Of a DNA stretch of 64,000 bases, positions 1-11,361 are shown in pieces. The DNA comes from Suillus spraguei. Its lineage: Eukaryota > Basidiomycota > Agaricomycetes > Boletales > Suillaceae. The notes below the pieces were generated by a model that was given only the letters and a program-made list of their open reading frames with translations, searched no databases and had not been told where the DNA came from. The position numbers and the translations under genes were made by a program. Each line of letters begins with the position of its first letter. The stretch's first letter is position 1. The stretch covers positions 62,001 to 126,000 of the forward strand of contig JABCPU010000033.1 of NCBI GenBank assembly GCA_016800925.1, in the 5' to 3' direction.

Positions 1-1068
1 GGAAGGTGTATCTTTGACTGTCGATGATGAATTAAATCGATGGCAAAAATATTCATACGGTATGGATGAACGATTGTCAACGAAACCTGTGCTGATACTG
101 GGTTTGGTAAAGGCTGTAGCGAGTTGATTTTCAACCCACTTGTTGAGTGGTGGAGGAAAGGTCCTATCAACAAACAACTACGTATCTTCGTATGGTCCAA
201 TGCGCCGGTCCATTACAAGATTAGTATGATGGCATGTGAGTAAGAGTGATGAGAAGCCACGAACAATTATGCTGACTTTGGTTTCGAAAGACATGTTTTC
301 TTATTGTAGGACAAGATTTTTTTATGTACTCGTGCTATGCTCACGGATTTGACAGATGGTATCGCAGCCTCGGCACTTTTGTCGGTCCTCAACTATATCC
401 TTCTTGGACTAGCATTTGAAACGGACGGCTACTATCTTCATAGTTTTGAAGTCTTTCTGGCTATTCTTGCCGTGTTTCCTGGATCCGGCAACGTTGGTTT
501 TATTCTTCTTGAATACAGACTTGGGCACCGTAACATGTGGGCCTCGCTTATGGAGACCTGCACATGGGTCCCTTTCTTGTACGTTTCTGTCGCTTGTGCA
601 AGGCCCAGGCTCACACCAATGCTGGCAGCTTTTTCTTTTTCGGTGGTCTCAGTGTTCATCTCACGACCGCTCTTTTGGCCCATATGTTTTCGTACAACAT
701 CACCTGGGGAGCAACGAAAAAGGAAGTCGAACGTTCGAATTTCTTCATCGAAGTCCCCCGAATTATCAAGCGATTCTGGCTCGCCCTTGCACTATCCTTT
801 GGAACATTCGTTATGATCGTTATCTTCAGTCTTCCTAGTGTTGTCGGCCTGGATTGGCAAATCCCGGGTACTTACTGGGCAGTCATCTTTCCTCTTGGGT
901 AAGTGGTTTGTTTAGACCGGTCAACTCATACTCAAATTTCATATAGGCTCGTAGCTGGAAGTCACATTCTTTTCCCCGTGCGTATTCATTACTAATACGT
1001 CGTTTCTTGGTAACTGAATTCAATTGTAGATTGTGCTTAATCCGTGGTTGATGATTTTCTCGTACTGA
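1..1068 (+). CDS. Family-2 glycosyltransferase, 3' part only (tandem copy 1)
   Basis: C-terminal part of a membrane glycosyltransferase whose 5' end lies left of the window. It reads, through several short introns, the same sequence blocks as the complete paralogue at 2822-6308: the block ending LNRWQKYSYG, then ELIFNP, FVWSNAPVHYKISMMA, a membrane segment starting GIAASALLSVLNYILL, EYRLGHRN, then FSYNITWGATKKEVE, and the identical end IVLNPWLMIFSY before TGA at 1066-1068. Exons are approximately 1-59, 112-235, 343-571, 626-900, 948-978 and 1030-1068. The RW pair in LNRW sits where GT2 synthases carry their (Q/R)xxRW-type motif. The donor sugar and product cannot be read from the sequence. 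The introns sit at equivalent places in both copies, so this is a tandem gene duplication rather than a retrocopy. Confidence 0.8.
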
Positions 1069-2821
1069 ACGCCGCCGCCGATGATTGATCTTGTGATCTC
1101 AATGGACTATCTCCAATATGCTCTTTTTCTATAGATTTCTTGGACACTCACAACTCTATTGTAGAGGTACCATATGAAGATATCGCTGGTAATAATTAGT
1201 TGTACATAACTTTATGACACTCTCGCACACAGTACATGGAGTACCTACATATATACTATTTTATACATTGTTTCTTGTATGTTGACAATGTTCTAGACTC
1301 TGGCTGCCGAGTGGCATGTATTGATTCGTGATCATCGTATCAAGTCTTCACTGTCAGTGTTAAAGGCGGTATGCCTTGTTCGTATTTGGAAATAACTTAC
1401 CGATCGGTCGGTCACCAATGATCAACGATATTAGTGTGGGGGGTGTTCACAACTCGTGCTGCGATGTTTTTATTATTATTATTATTATTCTCGTTTATTG
1501 TCCGCTGGGGCAACTCCCATTATCAGACAACACATGTTGCATATACAGTTTCTTGGATAATGGGCCCCTCCCGGGACTTTTGAAACGCTGCCTAATTTGG
1601 ATGCAAAAGTCCCGAGGTCGAGTTTTGTTTTGTGCATTCGCTGGGAATATTCGATTCCCTCCCGCATGTCTTGGCGCGAGGTCCGACTTGCTTTTATTTT
1701 ATTTTTTTGCCTCACCTCAGTCTGAACGCTGACTCGGGACTTGTGACACTTGACGTTGATTCGCATGATATTGGTGGGCCGCGGCCAATTGGACGACCTT
1801 CGAATCGATCATAGCCTAGGTATGTTTTGCTTCCGGTCGGTAGTATCGTTAAACTCTTCCGCTGATCTGGTTTCTGATTCCTTGAAGGGGCAGAGTGTGA
1901 GGAGGAACAGAATTGTTATGCGGTGACAATGTAAATGGAAGATGCATTCAATACAATTGGGTCCCATCGACGGTCTCTATAGATTCTGCGATTGGATGAT
2001 TGGGACGGACGACGACAGCCAGTTTTGGCCCATCTTCCTAGACTTTGATCAAAATCGACTATCAAGAATCCGAAATAACGTCACTGGAAGCTCCTCGAGG
2101 CGTTGTCTATCAGAACAATATCCTACCATCTCCTTTGTTCTGGATTACATGGACATGGCGGAACTTGATAGGTGATAGGTACTTTAGTCGACTTGCTTGA
2201 ATCCATCGGCCCGGGTCGACGGCTGCCGAACCACGACCGTTTTGGCAACTGTTTAGAGGAGGCATTACGCGGTACCATCGGGTTGCATCACACTCCGACG
2301 TGCCAAAGTACACCCTTGAAATCCTGATTGATATGCGGTAACACGGAATCATTTTCAGGTCTGGACAGGAACTGGATGTATCTTTTATTCCTAACCGGCG
2401 TCCCTCAATGTCGTCGTATCCTTGCTTGGATTGCGTTATATTCACTATATCACGTTCTTTGTTCACTTCACGTTCCTGGTATCGTAAGTAATCCCTGCCC
2501 GACTGCCACAGCCACCTTCAGGTTGATCCTCATTATCATGTTAGTGAACCTGGCACACGTTATTTCCCTTCACCTTGTTATGTAGTGATCCTGGCCCCAC
2601 GTCAAAACTTTCCGTTACTGCCAAGGCCTAGATCTGGTCAAGGGGTAGTTGATTGTACATCTTAAACATTATGTGCTCTCAGGCCCAATAATCGGTGAGA
2701 TTTTCCCTTCTGCCACCTCAAAATTCATAAGTGAGGTCAGATAGTGAGCGATACCTTCAGAACTCCCCCCTACTTATATATTGTTCGCTGGTACAATCTA
2801 TCGTCCAGCAAGCCAAACAAG
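1069..2821. other. Intergenic, no supported gene
   Basis: About 1.75 kb between the two glycosyltransferase copies. It holds a short TTA microsatellite near 1471-1489 and several short open frames (for example 1942-2175 and 2328-2585) that match no family I recognise and lack convincing splice context. The promoter of the downstream copy must lie in its right end. Confidence 0.6.
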
Positions 2822-5800
2822 ATGGATTACGACCCATATGACGCTCTTCTTCATCATGTCTACCAACAGGTCAGGCGGTTTATCTTGTGCATTAAACGCG
2901 TACCGTTATTGATATCGATATTCCCTCATTGGAACAGACTCAAGGGGAGGCATGGTTTCGGCCCGCAGAAGAAACCATTGCAACAGGTGTCTGTCTTCGG
3001 GTAGCAGCAGGGCAATACCGCGTTTTCCCCTACAACCAGATGTTATTGGCTCCCTTCGAGGCCGCAGTCAGACTACTCAATCCAGTCGTTGCTGTAAAAA
3101 TCCGCAGTGCAGCCGTACACGCCGCATTCTCTACAATGTAAAGATATCTTATCTTCTACATAACTCTTCTATAATCATGTGCTCCACAGAACTGATGCAG
3201 ATGCTTCGATCTATGTTGATTCCGATACGAAGATACAGGTGTTTGATTCCATGAATCTCCTACCTCGTGCTGAGAAGGAGCAATGCGCGGCCTTCATTGT
3301 CAGTCGACCCCCCTTTTAATCTGTATGATTCTAACACACACGCTACTACAGCGCGATGAACGGGTCATGGTGATATGGGCAGATAACTTTGACAATATCA
3401 TACCTTTGTGTCGTGACTTGGAGGAGAAGCTTATTAAATTGATCTGGCGCTACCGTCATCTGACATCATCCGCAACCACCGCTCCGTCGTCTACCAACAT
3501 TGTATCAGCTATTGGTTCTGCCACTAGTTTTGAAGAAAAGGATCCGGTCCTCACGGAGAAAGAGCAAAAAAACTCACGTTCAAAGTCATCGCCCAAGAGT
3601 TCGAGGTGGGGCTGGAATTGGCGCGCATCACCGGAGAAGAGAAGCGCGCAAGCCAACGAACATGACGTAGAGAAGGAAGGTTCTTCCGGAAGTCCAGGCC
3701 CCCGGCCCCTTCGTCTCTACGCCCCATTTTACTGTGGCCTTGCTACAGGGTTGTCGATATGTAAGATATATATTCATAATCTGATCCAGCGTCTAATCCA
3801 TCCAAGTTTTTATTGGCAGTGGAATCAGCGTCCTTCTGGCCGAATGGCTTCTCGATGACAATTACGTTCGTTTCAGCCTGCTCATCACATCACCCTTCCT
3901 CTTCTGCATATCACTGGTGAGAGATTGATGACATTCCCATTTTTCCGGATCTTGAAGTTGATTTTCAACTGTATAGTTCTTCTGTTTGCAACTCGTTGGC
4001 AACTTATCTTTGGCGTACGTTATTTCATTGTATTCACGTAATCATGTATTGACAAATTAAACTTAGGCTTGGCCCGGTTGCTCAATACCACGAGAATTCG
4101 AGATATTACTCCGCAGTTCCCCCATCAGCAAACAAGGAAGTCGATGCCGCCTTACCCCACATCACCGTGGAACTTCCGGTGTTCAAAGAGAGTCTGGAAC
4201 AAACAATGTCAGACCCCTCTTTTGGTGGCCACAGAATAGAATGTTGCTGACATGATTCCATCAGTGCGCCATCGGTCTTCTCCATCAAGAAGGCGATGCA
4301 GACATATGCCAGGCAGGGTGGCACGTCTGCTATTTTTGTGCATGACGACGGGCTCCAACTCATCAGTCCCAAGGAGCGGAATGAACGCATTGCATTCTAT
4401 GCGGACCACAACATCGGGTGGGTCGCGCGCCCGAAGCACGATAGCGCACCAGGCGGCTTTAAGCGTGCTGGCCGATTCAAAAAGGCATCGAACATGAACT
4501 ATGGGCTCGCGTTGAGCTTGAAGCTTGAGAAGCATTTGAAGGTGCTCGAAGACGCGGAGCAGAGGGGGGAGCTGAATGACAGCCAATATGAATGTCTTGA
4601 AGATATGGCGTTAGAATCGGCCATAGAGGAAATGTACAATGAGAGTGGTGGGAAGTGGAAGCCCTGGGCATGCAATGGGAAGTCTCTGCGCGTTGGGGAA
4701 ATCATTTTGATTGTCGATGCAGACACAATCGTGCCTGAGGTGACAGACTATCTCTATCTGACAGAGTGATAGATACTGATTTTCTATTTCTTTTGTAGGA
4801 TTGTTTCCGCGATGCTGCACGAGAGCTTGCAGAGAGCCCCGATGTCGGTATTATCCAGCACGAATCGGGTATGTCTCACTCGTCGCCAACGAATGTGAGA
4901 TGTCTGACACTCTCCTTACCAGACGTGATGCAAGTCGCGCACCACTACTTCGAGAACGGTATTGCGCACTTCACACGGCGGATCAACAAGTGTATTTCTA
5001 TTGGGTGCGCGAACGGGGAAGTGGCTCCCTTCGTGGGGCACAACGCCTTTCTTCGGTGGTCGGCTCTCCAGGACGCGGCGTTCATCGATCCTGATGATGG
5101 GAAGAAGAAAATATGGTCTGAGTCGAATGTCTCCGAAGACTTTGACATGGCTTTACGGTTGCAGCTGAAGCACTACAGTATCCGATGGGCATCATATTCC
5201 AACGGTGGATTCAAGGAAGGCGTGTCTCTCACTGTTGATGATGAGTTAAATCGGTGGCAGAAGTACTCATATGGTAAGCCATTCTCGCCATCCAAAAGAT
5301 CTCAAACTAAGATAAATAGGGTGCAATGAGCTTATATTCAATCCACTCGTCCATTGGTGGAAGATGGGACCGATTGCCAAGCAGCTCCGCGTTTTCGTGT
5401 GGTCTTCAGCCCCAGTGCACTATAAGCTTAGTATGATGGCCTGTAAGTGCCTCTCATTGTATATGAAGTGCACCCATTGAAATATATGCAGATATGTTCT
5501 CGTACTGTACGGTAGTTTCTTCTGTTTTACGTTTGGTGAATGCTGACGCACTATGATATGGAAGACGGTATTGCAGCAGCGGCAGCTCTCTCTTTGCTCA
5601 ACTACCTTTTGCTAGGCTTTCAATTCGATGTCGATGGGTTCTTCTTACACAGCTTTGAAGTCTGGCTGGCGTGTACTGTTGTCTTCCCTGGTGTTGGCAA
5701 TCTCGGATTTACGCTTCTCGAGTACCGTCTGGGTCACCGTAACCTTCTAGCTTCGGCAATCGAGAACGTGACTTGGATACCTTTCTTGTGAGTACCAAAC

Positions 5801-6308
5801 CTCTCTACCTTGAACAAAAAATGCTCAGAAATACGTCCTCGTACCTGATATAGTTTCTTCTTCTTTGGGGGGCTGAGCATTCACCTTTCTCAAGCACTAC
5901 TCTCCCATTTATTCTCTTACAACATCACGTGGGGTGCTACAAAGAAGGAGGTCGAACAATCAAACTTCTTCATTGAAGTCCCGAAGATCATAAAGCGCTT
6001 CCGTGTTGCACTGGTACTATGCTTAATTGTCGTGGCGGGGATGGTTATACTCAGCACGCCAGCGGTGCCCGTTGGGTGGCGGGTGGACTCGACTGACTGG
6101 GCAGTTATCCTGCCGCTCGCGTAAGTTGTGTATCTGTGCTGCAACAAACTGAAACTTATGATTACCTGACCGTGCAGTATCGTCGTCGGAAGCCACATTC
6201 TTTTCCCTGTACGTCATGCTTGTTCAAATCTCAACTTCGCTTCCTCACTGACGAGAATTTGACTCACAGATTGTTCTTAACCCTTGGTTGATGATTTTCT
6301 CATACTAG
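2822..6308 (+). CDS. Family-2 membrane glycosyltransferase (tandem copy 2, complete)
   Basis: Multi-exon gene for a polytopic GT2-type glycosyltransferase. The start chosen is ATG 2822 (MDYDPYDALLHHVYQQ), followed by exons reading TQGEAWFRPAEET, IYVDSDTKIQVFDSMN and RDERVMVIWADNFDN. Membrane segments lie near 3715-3765 and 3815-4015. The catalytic part follows: HITVELPVFKESLE, WVARPKHDS, KASNMNYGLALSLKLEK, the DxD-type IVDADTIVPE, then SEDFDMALRLQ with the ED catalytic pair, and LNRWQKYSYG. The C-terminal membrane region ends IVLNPWLMIFSY, TAG 6306-6308. This order (DxD, ED, xxxRW, C-terminal membrane helices) is that of processive GT2 enzymes such as chitin, hyaluronan and cellulose synthases, but it is not a canonical chitin synthase. 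A role at the plasma membrane in making an extracellular polysaccharide is inferred. The coding region appears unbroken. Copy 1 lies 1.75 kb upstream in the same orientation. Confidence 0.85.
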
Positions 6309-6806
6309 AATCTGTATTTGGATCACTGGTTGAGATGTTTATTTTTGAACTTTGGGATGCGTATAAGCTTGCCGCTATCTTTTTACGTGAACTAATGTTG
6401 AGTTATCCCCACATTGGGTATACATAGAGAATACGAGCCAGACCTAATCATGCCTGTCACTGGTACCTTGTGCTTATGCGTAAGTATGTACTGTATAGCA
6501 GATAAATGGACCACATTTCGTGATTGGAGATGTTTGTAAGCTCCTAACTGCAAAGAGCTTGGTTAAATTACGTACTGAGCCTTACTACGAACACCGTAGT
6601 ATTTCCTCGATCACAACTTTCAACGCCAAACAATTAGTAGGCGCTCACAAGTCTTCTCTCCAGTCTATCCCGTTATCACTCACATCTACGCCAATTCTAT
6701 CTGTGTACATCCGATCTTCGAAGTATCACACTTGCTAATACCTGCATTGACTCTCCGTTATTGTCCTGTGCCCTGTTGTTTCTGAAACATTTGCGAGATA
6801 TAAACG
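6309..6806. other. Intergenic, nothing supported
   Basis: About 500 bp between the glycosyltransferase stop and the next gene. I see no conserved frame or repeat. It must carry the terminator of the left gene and the promoter of the right one. Confidence 0.5.
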
Positions 6807-7380
6807 ATGGCTTCTTGGTGTGTTCCCTGTTCCTCGTCGTCTAAATCATTGCCTCACGCCTATGTATCATGCAATCAGGATTGATATATTCTCTTTTCTA
6901 ACCGTGAGCACAAAACCGGCGTTCTCTCATCCTCCGATGTCACTCCTAAACTCGGCTGAACCTGCAGACAACATCTCTCTTTGTGGGGACCATCCTGGGC
7001 GTCATCTACATCGCCAAACGCCTCTCAGAAGCCGCTCAGAATACGAAGGAATCGTACGTTGAACCATGCGCTCACCACGTCTAAACACTCAACTTCGAGT
7101 AGTCTTGAGAACAAAGGCATTTCTATATCGGACAAGGGTGTGTCGATCAAGACGTCAAAGAGGCTTGACAGGGAGAATTACGTGGATGCGACACAACGGT
7201 TAGCACCATGCCATCATGCTGTTATTTTCGTTTCTTGCTCATGTGAACATCTTGACTGGTTGCTTTGCCTCTCGACTGTCTATTCGTCTTTACAGCGGTG
7301 TCGTCAGAGTTTTGGAATCCAATATCCACCCTGCCAGCGTGCTGACCCTCACAAATCTAAGTCGAGCAGCGACTTGTTAG
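6807..7380 (+). CDS. Small predicted membrane protein, fungal family of unknown function
   Basis: Short spliced gene, function unknown. The first exon begins near ATG 6807 (MASW). The recognisable part starts near 6969 and reads SLFVGTILGVIYIAKRLSEA, a single hydrophobic segment followed by a positive and polar region. After an intron (GTACGT at about 7052 to TAG at about 7102) it reads ENKGISISDKGVSIKTSKRL then DRENYVDATQR, and after another intron (about 7199-7294) GVVRVLESNIHPAS, with a stop at 7378-7380. The arrangement (one membrane helix, then ISISDKGVSIKTSKR, then DATQRG) resembles small proteins I have seen in many basidiomycetes, none with a known role. The exact first exon is uncertain because the frame from ATG 6807 closes at once, so an intron must start inside the first codons. 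The 3' end could also use an extra intron into the frame ending at 7451. Confidence 0.5.
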
Positions 7381-7639
7381 CGGCGGAAGGAGCTGCTCAC
7401 AGCACGCATCTATTTGGGATACGGCGAACGCACAGCGGGGCGAGTAAGTAAGAGCAGACCTCTGGGTGAGGTTGTAACCCTTCTGGAATTTCTGTGCGCA
7501 AGGTGGACGCACTCGTGCTCAAATTGTTCCCAGTAAGCTATTGGGGAGCTAGGTACTATTTATCAATCTATAATTGCGCGCGGCTGGCTTTGATAGTATT
7601 ACTCCAAGTATTCAACATGTATGTATTTCGAACTTCGTT

Positions 7640-8090
7640 TTGATTGTCATGTCGGCCAGGTCCCAGTCATATGTTTCTTGAGGTATCCCTTTCTCTTTTG
7701 CACAAGCATTGTCAGTCTAACTTCATTTTTTGCGTCTGGGTAGTGATTTAGTGGGTAGGCGGCGTCCTTGCCCGAGAAGAACCATACTAGGTTCGCAGTA
7801 TTCTCTGCCCTTGCAATCTGGGATGCGTGCTTGGTCATGGTAGTGCAGTGCAGGTCAACTGATTGGGGGGTACAAATGTATACGCATTTGATGAAAGTCG
7901 TATGCATCAGGAAGGCCCTACCTATTGCCATGCCATCTATTCGGTCAAGGCATGCACTGCAAACTTGTACGTACACACCGGAGCATATGACGTCACGTCA
8001 TGAAGAAAACACAGCCAGGCGCCTCAACCGGCCCAGGAGCGTACGAGTGACGCCGTGTGATTCAAGCTCACTCGCTGAATGTATAACAGT
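7640..8090 (-). pseudogene. Relic of a short-chain dehydrogenase gene
   Basis: On the minus strand, 7752-7830 reads ENTANLVWFFSGKDAAYP, a decayed version of the SDR C-terminal block ([16 protein letters not shown] in the intact gene at 13317-14506). At 8019-8076, RC frames read ASELESHGVT and, shifted, YAPGPV, matching the SDR exon [16 protein letters not shown] of the intact gene at 17114-18306. The two pieces are in the right order for one minus-strand SDR gene, but frames are broken and the upstream exons are missing. I infer a dead copy of the SDR family that has intact members at 13.3 and 17.1 kb. Confidence 0.65.
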
Positions 8091-8270
8091 ATTATCAGTC
8101 ATTCTTGTCTCACAAAAAACTCACCACAATTGTCAAGTCAATCTTACGGGAGGGTTAGTATGTGTCAACACACATGGTAACGCAGCTTATTGAAAAGGCA
8201 AGATTTTGTCATACAATGAGATACTTAACACGGTTTGGTTTGAACTTTAGGATAAGTTATTTTTTAGCAA
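7955..8270. repeat. Diverged repeat, copy 1 (partner at 13000-13312)
   Basis: This stretch and 13000-13312 align along their length. A shared core reads GATTCAAGCTCACTCGCTGA at both places, followed by AATGTATAACAGT, and both end in TTTGAACTTT and GATAAGTTA. Each copy includes the SDR YAPGP-exon relic. The repeat therefore reflects duplication of a piece of an SDR gene with its flank, not an independent mobile element that I can identify. Confidence 0.7.
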
Positions 8271-8491
8271 ATGGACTCGGCAGCAGACGCCTTCCTGCGT
8301 GCAGTGACTGTGGAGATGGACAGGCCACGAGACATTTTTTATTGCTGCGCCTCAGCTGGCTGGAACTGAAGGAGAAGTACTTCCAAGATGTGCCAGTAAA
8401 ACCTGGCTGGGTTGAGAGTGGCATGAAAGGATTCTTCGACTGCAGCAAAGCTGAGCGCTTGCTTGGCTGGGTTCACACGGACCACGCATAG
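8267..8491 (+). pseudogene. Truncated 3' fragment of the NAD-dependent epimerase gene
   Basis: Reads ATGGACTCGGCAGCAGACGC onward, as does 10384 in the epimerase gene at 9615-10628. The copy has lost bases in the middle (after GGAGATGGAC and around the LAADED codons), so the frame shifts, then recovers as LELKEKYFQDVPVKPGW, GFFDCSKAERLLGW and VHTDHA with a TAG at 8489-8491. The 5' two-thirds of the gene, including the nucleotide-binding part, is absent. It lies about 2 kb upstream of the fuller copy, in the same orientation, directly after the repeat at 7955-8270. Confidence 0.8.
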
Positions 8492-9614
8492 ACACGACTT
8501 TAATCGAGAGGTGCGGGTTCGTAACAGTGCTCAACTTTACCTACTTAAAGTGCCACCGCATGAAGTAGATTTCAGTGAGTTATAGGCCTAGACAATGTTT
8601 TCCTTACGGGAGTGATTAGTTAAGTGATTTGTTGTGCTCTCTGACAATGTTTAAAGGTGACTATGTGCTACGGGCCACAATGGTCATTAGCCTTTTCGCT
8701 CGCAAGCCATACACATGTTTCTCCTTATTCCTCAGCAGCACACTCGTCCACTCCATTGGTAAATTCCTGCCCCATAAGTTTTGATTATGAGCCTGAAGTA
8801 ATAGACCTAGTTGCCTTGTATGACCCGCTCGTCGCAATATATTGCACATGCAAGACGACGTGATAGGGAAATTTTGTTGAAAAGTGGATGGAAAATTGGC
8901 GACGTGACGCGGCTGCTCAAACTGGACGGTTTGCACTCTCAAACAGACTTTTACCCTCGCTAAAACTTGGTGAGCATTTTATCACAAGCCCTCTACGGCT
9001 ATCTTATCCAATGTCGCGCATGTGATAGTTTTATCGGAGAACACTATGCATCGTTCGTGCATACCGAACCTACTACATCAGCGAGTTGTATTGTGCTACA
9101 GGTGCTCCGTAGCACTCTGTAGCACTATGTAGTGAATTACGTTTCCCTGATGCTGTACAACTGATTTTTTTCCACTCTACAAGGAAGTGCAATTGTTCTG
9201 AATTGATGGAGAGGTGGTTACTATGGCTATATAAGGTGAGGAAGTTATCAAGATATCGTTCGCAGTGATCACCTGCAGTTTGACATTCTGCCGGATTCTG
9301 CCAGCGGACTTCTGCCATCTGCTGGGCAGAATCGGTTCTGCCAAACCGGCTGGGCAGAATGGCGGACTTCTGCCCACAACATTAACTGGATGATGCAAAG
9401 AAGCTTATTCGGGATTTGCCGTTATTTGTGTGTGTAGACCATCATCGGTTCGGTACAAGCAAGGTGACTTCGGTCCTTGAACTTGGCTCATGTGTTGTAG
9501 GGATTGGGGTCCTGACGGTCCTCCTGACCTTGACGAATACTATTCAAGATAAATAGAGTGACAGCAAGCACACTTTGAATCAATTTTCCCTTTCTCCATC
9601 TGACCGCACTGGCA
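8492..9614. other. Intergenic, upstream region of the epimerase gene
   Basis: No supported gene. It contains the TTCTGCC cluster (9286-9376). Short open frames on both strands match nothing I know. Confidence 0.5.
9286..9376. repeat. Cluster of TTCTGCC / GGCAGAA heptamers
   Basis: In about 90 bp there are five forward TTCTGCC and two inverted GGCAGAA heptamers, several extended to CCGGCTGGGCAGAA or GCGGACTTCTGCC. It lies about 240 bp before the epimerase start. It could be a degenerate terminal region of a mobile element or a cluster of binding sites; the sequence does not decide. Confidence 0.6.
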
Positions 9615-10628
9615 ATGAAGATTGCTATCACCGGATGCAACGGGTGCGTAGGGAGACGTGTCGTATTTTGGGTGCTGAAGGAAGGGCACACTGTGGTCGG
9701 CGCAGACTGTGTCATTGCACAAGATACCGACTTCTATGACAATCCTGCCTTCTCGTTCCATCCAGTAGACCTAAAGGATTTGATGCGACTTTGAAGGTTT
9801 TCGAGGGTTGTGATGCAATCATCCAGTTGGCAGCTTTTGCACAACCAATGGACTACAAGACCAAGGTGCACAACGAGTAAGAGGTCCCCTCTGTCATAGT
9901 ACTTCAAGTTCTTGAAGGTAGACACCCGTCACGCGCAGCAATGTCGTAATCACTTGGAATGTCCTGCGTGCAGCTGCTGAGGTGACTCAGACCATTCTGC
10001 AGATAATATGTTGACTAAATATCCTTAGTTAGGAATAGACCGTGTTGCACTAGCGTCCTCAGTCAATGTCTTGCGTGGGGTGTACAGCACAGAGCCCACC
10101 TTTCACTACTTTCCGATTGACGAGAATCACCCATGCGAGCCTGACGAGCCTTATGGGCTTTCTAAATTGTGATTATTTCATGATTTATCTGATCAAATAA
10201 ATAATAATAGAGCCTGACCAAACTTGTCTAGAATTGCTGAGATGCAGGCAAATACAATCATCCGAAGATACCCATCGATGCGAGTAGCAAGCATTCGCAT
10301 CCACCTGTTTATCCCTACACGTGCGCATGCCTATAGACAGGATTACTTCCGTGCTAGAGGTGACCTCTGGGGCTACGTCCAAATGGACTCGGCAGCAGAC
10401 GCCTTCCTGCGTGCAGTGACTGTGGAGATGGACCGTTGGACAGGGCACGAGACATTTTTTATTGCTGCACCTCAGCTGGCCGCCGATGAGGATCGGCTGG
10501 AACTGAAGGAGAAGTATTTCCCAGATGTCCCAGTTAAACCTGGCTGGTTTGAGAGTGACACGAGAGGATTCTTCGACTGTAGCAAAGCTGAGCGCTTGCT
10601 TGGCTGGGTTCACACAGACTATGCATAG
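9615..10628 (+). CDS. NAD-dependent epimerase/dehydratase, frameshifted
   Basis: Extended-SDR protein. The start ATG 9615 gives MKIAITGCNGCVGRRVV with the Rossmann motif TGxxGxxG. Then come VVGADCV, the block DATLKVFEGCDAIIQLAA, exon NVVITWNVLRAAAE, and LGIDRVALASSVNV followed by HPCEPDEPYGLSK with the catalytic YxxxK. The last exon (about 10237-10628) reads EMQANTIIRRYPSMRVASIR, DLWGYVQMDSAADAFLRAV, HETFFIAAP, KEKYFPDVPVKPGW and CSKAERLLGWVHTDYA. Likely a cytosolic nucleotide-sugar or related epimerase; the substrate is unknown. One base is missing around 9779-9781 (a T-run, GGATTTGATG): the upstream frame runs into TGA at 9792 while the conserved protein continues in another frame. Either a recent inactivation or a sequence error. 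Introns are at about 9880-9940, 9981-10028 and 10170-10236. A truncated copy of the 3' end is at 8267-8491. Confidence 0.75.
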
Positions 10629-10989
10629 ACACAACTTTGATATAAGAATACAGCGGAACTGTGTTATGGATAGTGATAGCCTGGCACATTCCACTTTAAT
10701 CTAACAGCACAGGACGAGTGCCTGATCTCAATCCCCTTCTTAATTATCGTTCCTTTTGGGTTGCCGCCAATGTGTACTGGGTACAGCCCACGGGTCGCCG
10801 CTTGGTACTTTGTCATCGGGTTTGCCCAATCTCGATGGACTCGGGGCCCGAATCTCGTGATCAACTAGTCGTTCTATTCGATCCAGCAGGTGGAGGATGA
10901 CCTTGATTCCCTGAACTTGCGCAATAATAAATCAGACATTTCGGGAAGCGGACTTAAACCATGCCAAGACACAATGGCTTCCAGAGAAG

Positions 10990-11035
10990 GTAGACTGGTG
11001 ACCAGCCCGTCTATGAGGCATGGTCACCAGTCTAC
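10990..11035. repeat. 46-bp perfect hairpin flanked by a 9-bp direct repeat
   Basis: Arms GTAGACTGGTGACCA (10990-11004) and its exact complement (11021-11035) enclose a 16-nt loop. AGAGAAGGT occurs at 10983-10991 and again at 11036-11044. The partner element at 28990-29040 has only one AGAGAAGGT and no hairpin, so the hairpin is an insertion that duplicated its target. Confidence 0.8.
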
Positions 11036-11361
11036 AGAGAAGGTTTGGACATATGTTCCACCTTGGTGAATACTGAACAGTGATTGCGATGATTTAGACA
11101 CACCCTTGCATGTGCCCTGAGTCCCCCTACAGCAAATAATGTTCAATACTATAAGTCTCTGCCTGCAATGTTCTTCTTGATCGCGAGTGCATTCTAAATC
11201 ACTGCGGATAACTTGTGTGGTGATCTACAGATCAGAGCCTAATATTAGCTGACATTGCAGACACTACCGTCATCAATTCATCCAATATGTGTTTGACTAA
11301 GCCGGAAGAGGAACTACGTACTATAAAACCTGCGGCAGCCTCACGACATGCAATATAATTA

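Noticed and set aside
2822..6308. Chitin synthase assignment
   Set aside because: DxD and ED motifs fit GT2 in general, but the canonical chitin-synthase QRRRW block and domain order are not seen.
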